A DNA stretch of 8,231 nucleotides from positions 1 through 8,231 of the forward strand of contig CAKOJC010000044.1 of assembly GCA_934088535.1 (NCBI GenBank), in the 5' to 3' direction. The notes under the pieces were generated by a model. The model searched no databases. It had not been told where the DNA came from and was given only the letters and a program-made list of their open reading frames with translations. Shown here piece by piece: positions 6,415 to 8,231 of this stretch. Source of the DNA: an uncultured Bacilli bacterium (GTDB lineage: Bacteria; Bacillota_I; Bacilli_A; RF39; UBA660). Position numbers and translations under genes: made by a program. Within the stretch, counting starts at the first letter, position 1. Every line of letters starts with the position of its first letter.

Positions 6415-6443
6415 TTTACAGTTATTAAGAAAACATATATAAT
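6415..6443 (+). promoter_or_regulatory. Near-consensus sigma-A promoter of the surface protein gene
   Basis: TTTACA (6415-6420) and TATAAT (6438-6443) are exactly 17 bases apart. Transcription would start near 6450, giving a leader of about 45 bases with GGAGG at 6479-6483, eleven bases before the ATG at 6495. Confidence 0.8.
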
Positions 6444-6494
6444 ATACTTGTATTATCGTAAATAAATAATAAGGGTATGGAGGACGAGAAATAA

Positions 6495-8120
6495 ATGGAA
6501 AATAAAAAGATGCTAATTGGAATTGTATTTACTTTTGTATTTTTAGCAAGTTTTGGATTTTCATATGCGTATTTCAGAGCTTCAATTGAAAATAATGATG
6601 TTAAAAATAATGTTGTTGAAACCGGAACGCTTAAATTAATATATAGTGATTCTCCTGAAATTGTACTTAATGCTGCTAGACCTGGTGATACAATTACAAA
6701 GGAGATAACCGTACAAAATGTTGGTACATTTGATGTTTATTATAAGATTATATGGCAAGAACTTAATAATGAAATAACTAATAATGAGTTATTAATTGAA
6801 GCTACATGTACTAGAATTGATAGTGATGGTAATGAAAGAGGTTCTTGTAATGATATTGCTCAAAATGCTATTGGTGATGAAACTATTAAAGATACTATAT
6901 TTATAGAAAAAAATATTACTCATAAATATACTTTTAAAATAACATTTGTAGATACTAACGAAGAACAAGATTATAATCAAGGCAAAAAGTTTAATGGTGT
7001 TCTTGGAATACAAGAAGATAGACCATGGTATTCTTTATGTGATAGTAGTAGTGATGAAGTAAGATGTAAAATGATTGCTAGCGAACCTGTGTATGCTGAT
7101 AATGTGAGTAGTACATATGTAACTAGTGAATCTGGTATAAATTATGGTGAAGTTTCCAGTGATACTAATGGTAAGGGTGTATATTTTACTACTGATAAAA
7201 CCAAAACTGAAGATGGAAAAAGAGTATACTTTTATAGAGGAAGTGTTGATAATAACTATGTAGTATTTGCTGATTATTGTTGGAAAATAGTTAGAACTAA
7301 TGAAGATGGATCAATAAAATTAAGATATAATGGAAGCTATCAAAATGGAAAGTGTTCAACTACTGGTACTTCAGTTAAAATAGCAACTTCTGTATATAAT
7401 AGAGTTGGAAATGATAACTCGTATGTAGGATATATGAATGGACTTAATAATACTGGTAGTAGTACTTCATATGAAACTGCTCATAGTAATAAGTATGATA
7501 GTACTATTAAAACTATCTTGGATAATTGGTATGTTAATAACATTTTAAGTAAAGATGATAGTGTTAAATCGTTGGTTGCTAATACAATTTATTGTAATGA
7601 TAGATCTGGTGGTAGTGCTATTTATGCAGGTGGAACATCATATTCTGGAAAAGCTTATGGATATAATAATTATTTTTATGGAACATCTCGTAGAATTTAT
7701 GCTGACTATAGTTCAGAAAATGCAAACCCTCAATTTAAATGTAATCAATTAAATGATAAATTTACATTATCTGTTGAAAATGGTGGAGTTAGTTCATTTG
7801 GTAATAATAAACTTACTTATCCAATTGCATTATTAACTGCTGAAGAAGCTGCATATGCTGGATTAACTGAAGAAGATAATAAAACTAATTATTTATATAG
7901 TGAAGAATATTCATGGACTATGTCACCATTTGATTTTTATTCACCAAATTCAAATAATAAACATGGATATATATGGTATATTACTGATACTGGTGCATTA
8001 TCTAGTACTTTCCTTGATGATAGTTCTAGTGGTGTAGGAGTTATACCAGTAATTTCAATCTCAGGAACAGCTAAAGTTACTGGTGATGGAACTAATAGCG
8101 ATCCATATATAATTAAATAA
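6495..8120 (+). CDS. Secreted/surface protein with SipW/TasA-type N-terminus and DUF6273-like C-terminal region
   Basis: A 541-residue exported protein. Residues 1-27 form a signal peptide (Lys-containing start, hydrophobic core, then FSYAYF), the style of SipW-dependent signals in TasA/CalY proteins. Residues about 30-172 look like the matching beta-sandwich: VVETGTLKLIY, then ARPGDTITKEITVQNVGTFDVYYKI, which is typical of TasA-like domains. A longer region follows with RVYFYRGSVDNNYVVFADYCWKIVR (243-267), a Ser/Asn/Tyr-rich middle, a YCNDRSGG stretch (366-373), and a C-terminal YSWTMSP...GVIPVISISG pattern (472-524) that resembles the WxxSP/GVRPV ending of DUF6273-type domains. The domain name is a pattern match, not a search result. 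Eight Cys residues lie outside the signal. No SipW-like peptidase, sortase motif or second fibre protein is in the window. It has its own strong promoter and GGAGG; no terminator is visible after it. A role in matrix, adhesion or surface display is inference. Confidence 0.75.
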   Translation: MENKKMLIGIVFTFVFLASFGFSYAYFRASIENNDVKNNVVETGTLKLIYSDSPEIVLNAARPGDTITKEITVQNVGTFDVYYKIIWQELNNEITNNELLIEATCTRIDSDGNERGSCNDIAQNAIGDETIKDTIFIEKNITHKYTFKITFVDTNEEQDYNQGKKFNGVLGIQEDRPWYSLCDSSSDEVRCKMIASEPVYADNVSSTYVTSESGINYGEVSSDTNGKGVYFTTDKTKTEDGKRVYFYRGSVDNNYVVFADYCWKIVRTNEDGSIKLRYNGSYQNGKCSTTGTSVKIATSVYNRVGNDNSYVGYMNGLNNTGSSTSYETAHSNKYDSTIKTILDNWYVNNILSKDDSVKSLVANTIYCNDRSGGSAIYAGGTSYSGKAYGYNNYFYGTSRRIYADYSSENANPQFKCNQLNDKFTLSVENGGVSSFGNNKLTYPIALLTAEEAAYAGLTEEDNKTNYLYSEEYSWTMSPFDFYSPNSNNKHGYIWYITDTGALSSTFLDDSSSGVGVIPVISISGTAKVTGDGTNSDPYIIK

Positions 8121-8125
8121 ACTTT

Positions 8126-8173
8126 AAAAAAACTAAAAAAAGACTTTACAACTAAAAAATAATATTGTATAAT
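8126..8173 (+). promoter_or_regulatory. Strong promoter with A-tracts ahead of the L10 leader
   Basis: TTTACA (8145-8150) and TATAAT (8168-8173) are 17 bases apart, identical in hexamers and spacing to the surface-protein promoter. Two A7 tracts (8126-8132 and 8135-8141) sit directly upstream of the -35 element, where an UP element would contact the RNA polymerase alpha subunit. The start falls near 8180, right at the L10 leader. Confidence 0.8.
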
Positions 8174-8180
8174 CTAATTC

Positions 8181-8231
8181 GTGAAGTGACCAAAGACAGT
8201 AAGTGCTTGATGCGTAAATCTTACCGAGGAA
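8181..8231 (+). ncRNA. Ribosomal protein L10 leader (5' part, cut by the window end)
   Basis: The conserved block GACCAAAGACAGTAAGTGC (8188-8206) and TTACCGAGG (8221-8229) are the signature of the L10 leader that precedes rplJ-rplL in Bacillota. GTAAG (8199-8203) pairs with CTTAC (8220-8224), and a small inner GC/GC hairpin closes around 8205-8213. In the known mechanism, L10 (with L12) binds this RNA and represses its own operon, by attenuation in Bacillus. The rest of the leader and rplJ should follow beyond 8231. Confidence 0.92.

Noticed and set aside
6792..7013. 73-codon minus-strand frame inside the surface protein gene
   Set aside because: Low-complexity Ile/Phe/Ser/Asn translation, a shadow of AT-rich coding sequence.
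7555..7752. 65-codon + strand frame inside the surface protein gene
   Set aside because: Overlaps the main frame completely and shows no start signals or domain.
223..8120. Possible use of TGA for tryptophan (Mollicutes-type code), as no gene here stops with TGA
   Set aside because: Intact genes read through with TGG for Trp and without internal TGA. Absence of TGA stops in eight genes of AT-rich DNA is not evidence for reassignment.
7900..8120. C-terminal part of the surface protein as the variable region of a diversity-generating retroelement
   Set aside because: The ending resembles lectin-like variable proteins, but no reverse transcriptase or template repeat is in the window.

Overview
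This is an AT-rich stretch of a low-GC Gram-positive (Bacillota) chromosome with every gene on the + strand. spoVS, the cdaA-cdaR pair, a ribosomal protein L10 leader, GGAGG-type ribosome binding sites and U-tract hairpin terminators all point there. The very low GC and the style of the surface protein suggest an uncultured gut-type lineage near Erysipelotrichia or RF39 within Bacilli. That placement is inference. All visible stops are TAA or TAG, and Trp is written TGG in the genes read.

Layout. Positions 1-156 hold the end of a small, unrecognised, single-pass membrane protein gene. Next come three short transcription units, most ending in a hairpin at or over the stop codon: an AI-2E/PerM family exporter-like membrane protein (223-1395), a six-helix membrane protein with a Lys-rich tail (1470-2144), and SpoVS (2198-2461). 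A GtrII-type membrane glucosyltransferase follows (2516-4014). It is split by a -1 frame break that sits at or just after a run of seven A's. A palindrome-rich intergenic region (4015-4162) carries its putative terminator and the promoter of cdaA. cdaA (4163-4993) and cdaR (4977-6350) overlap and form the c-di-AMP synthesis module, closed by a strong terminator with no glmM behind it. A strong promoter then drives a 541-residue secreted or surface protein (6495-8120) with a SipW/TasA-type N-terminus and a DUF6273-like C-terminal part. The window ends in a strong promoter with A-tracts and the start of the L10 leader, so rplJ-rplL should lie just downstream.

How the genes work together. The only clear functional unit is CdaA with its regulator CdaR. 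CdaA makes c-di-AMP at the membrane, and CdaR senses or modulates from outside the membrane. The other genes look like independent envelope or housekeeping genes. I found no mobile element, CRISPR array, tRNA or rRNA gene. I see no convincing new multi-gene system. The items most worth a second look are the homopolymer frame break in the glucosyltransferase, the DGG (instead of DGA) motif in CdaA, the cysteine-rich TasA-like surface protein, and the tight terminator/stop-codon/promoter packing.
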